A stretch of DNA of 64,000 nt, from NCBI RefSeq assembly GCF_945882965.1, contig NZ_CAMCWY010000007.1, forward strand, positions 42,569 to 106,568, in the 5' to 3' direction. Below, piece after piece: positions 63,438 through 64,000 of this stretch (position 1 is its first letter; the number at the start of each line of letters is the position of its first letter). This stretch comes from Sphingorhabdus sp. EL138. GTDB taxonomy: Bacteria; Pseudomonadota; Alphaproteobacteria; Sphingomonadales; Sphingomonadaceae. The notes under the pieces are model-generated. The model made no database searches and was not told the DNA's origin. It saw only the letters and a list, made by a program, of their open reading frames with translations. The position numbers and the translations under genes are program-made.

Positions 63438-63995
63438 TCAACGAAAAGTTTGATATAAAATTACGGCTAGCACTATCAAAATTATACTCATGATTTTATT
63501 GATTTTTTCGAGTTTTTGATCGGCACTAGAAATATTCTTTTCTTCATAAAAATCCAAATCGGATTTGGAAAAATTATGCGGGGCTTCTCGCATTCTTTTT
63601 TCGAAAATTTCTCCATAATCGAATTCGCATTCCAGCAAATCAGTGGCATTATTCGTGTAGTATCGATCAATAATTTTTATTTTTACTCTGCTTTGCCATA
63701 TGTCGTCGTTATTTAAAAATTGACCAAAAGCGAACATACCGTCCTTGCGCAACGACCACCAAACTTTCCATGCTGAAAACTTCCCACAACGATAAGCAGC
63801 AGAACGTTCTGCAATGTCGCTGCTGCTAAGTAGGTAGGAAATACGACCCTCATTATTCTTCAAGCCAGCAAGAGCGCAGTAAAATCGAACAGACTGAAAA
63901 ATCGACAACCGACCCTCGCCATTAGCCTTAAGCTCAGCATCTAAATCTTCAGGTTCACTCGCAATCCAACGGTTCGTGTCTATGTTGCCCTGCAC
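63438..63995 (-). CDS. unknown protein with a C-terminal membrane anchor, start near window edge
   Basis: A 185-residue frame whose first codon here is GTG at 63995; the frame stays open to the window edge, so the true start may be outside. It has a soluble N-terminal region (RFYCALAGLKNNEGRISYLLSSSD, WKVWWSLRKDGMFAFGQFLNNDDIWQSRVKIKIIDRYY) and one hydrophobic C-terminal helix (INKIMSIILIVLAVILYQTF), so it may be tail-anchored. No family recognised. A+T-rich composition matches the rest of the putative element. Confidence 0.6.
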   Translation of the reverse strand: MQGNIDTNRWIASEPEDLDAELKANGEGRLSIFQSVRFYCALAGLKNNEGRISYLLSSSDIAERSAAYRCGKFSAWKVWWSLRKDGMFAFGQFLNNDDIWQSRVKIKIIDRYYTNNATDLLECEFDYGEIFEKRMREAPHNFSKSDLDFYEEKNISSADQKLEKINKIMSIILIVLAVILYQTFR

Positions 63996-64000
63996 CCCAT

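Overview
The window looks like a chromosomal segment of a sphingomonad (Alphaproteobacteria, Sphingomonadales). This rests on protein character and on gene order: hom-glpX-recJ-tRNA-Glu, ribF-ileS-lspA, rplU-rpmA and rplM-rpsI blocks, a split MetH, a 41-residue L36, and sphingomonad-style palindromic repeats (CCCTGAG...CTTCGAAGGG type) between genes. Nearly all of the first 59.4 kb is ordinary, tightly packed housekeeping DNA. No CRISPR array, rRNA operon or secretion locus was seen.

Layout. 1-6.0 kb: panC 3' end, a nucleotide-sugar epimerase, a TetR regulator, a divergent manC/manA pair (GDP-mannose supply), a GNAT acetyltransferase and rplU-rpmA. 6.2-12.2 kb: a worn region with a lipoprotein, a chimeric ppc/DUF885 pseudogene, a TonB-like protein, a cytochrome P450, a complete IS3-type element and a roughly 0.9 kb gene-free stretch with a tRNA-like remnant, ending at tRNA-Glu. 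12.3-24.2 kb: recJ, a flavodoxin-like protein, glpX, hom, a 3-hydroxyacyl-CoA dehydrogenase, metC-sseA, an FeS-type photolyase, queF, a class A beta-lactamase-like hydrolase and an Ala-rich lipoprotein. 24.3-30.0 kb: a methionine operon (ArsR-methyltransferase fusion, metF, split metH) whose promoter contains a perfect 20-bp palindrome. 30.2-42.4 kb: a HerA-like ATPase with an unusual Walker A, a TSUP/TIGR02186 pair, nhaA-DUF885, a Doc/AbrB toxin-antitoxin pair, an amber-interrupted deacetylase gene, etfBA under a long palindrome, sucC, a HAD hydrolase and rpmJ. 42.5-59.4 kb: an M14 peptidase, gpmA, purEK, folA, a membrane dipeptidase, ribF-ileS-lspA, two tandem DUF3035-like lipoproteins, merC-zur-dxs, ctaA and rplM-rpsI.

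59.5-64.0 kb: the sequence changes character after the rpsI terminator (more A+T-rich, unfamiliar genes). A tyrosine recombinase is preceded by two 17-bp near-identical repeats. It is followed by a small unknown gene coupled to a DnaQ-like exonuclease, an inverted DJ-1/PfpI gene that cuts the exonuclease, a second degraded copy of the small-gene/exonuclease junction, and two unknown envelope-type genes. This is the left part of a probable integrated element that runs off the window.

No clearly new multi-gene system can be claimed. The strongest points for follow-up are the palindromic REP pair translated in frame inside IleRS, the self-contained methionine regulon with its operator between -35 and -10, the palindrome over the etfBA promoter, the cluster of broken genes (ppc/DUF885 chimera, deacetylase with one amber codon), and the duplicated exonuclease module in the right-hand element.
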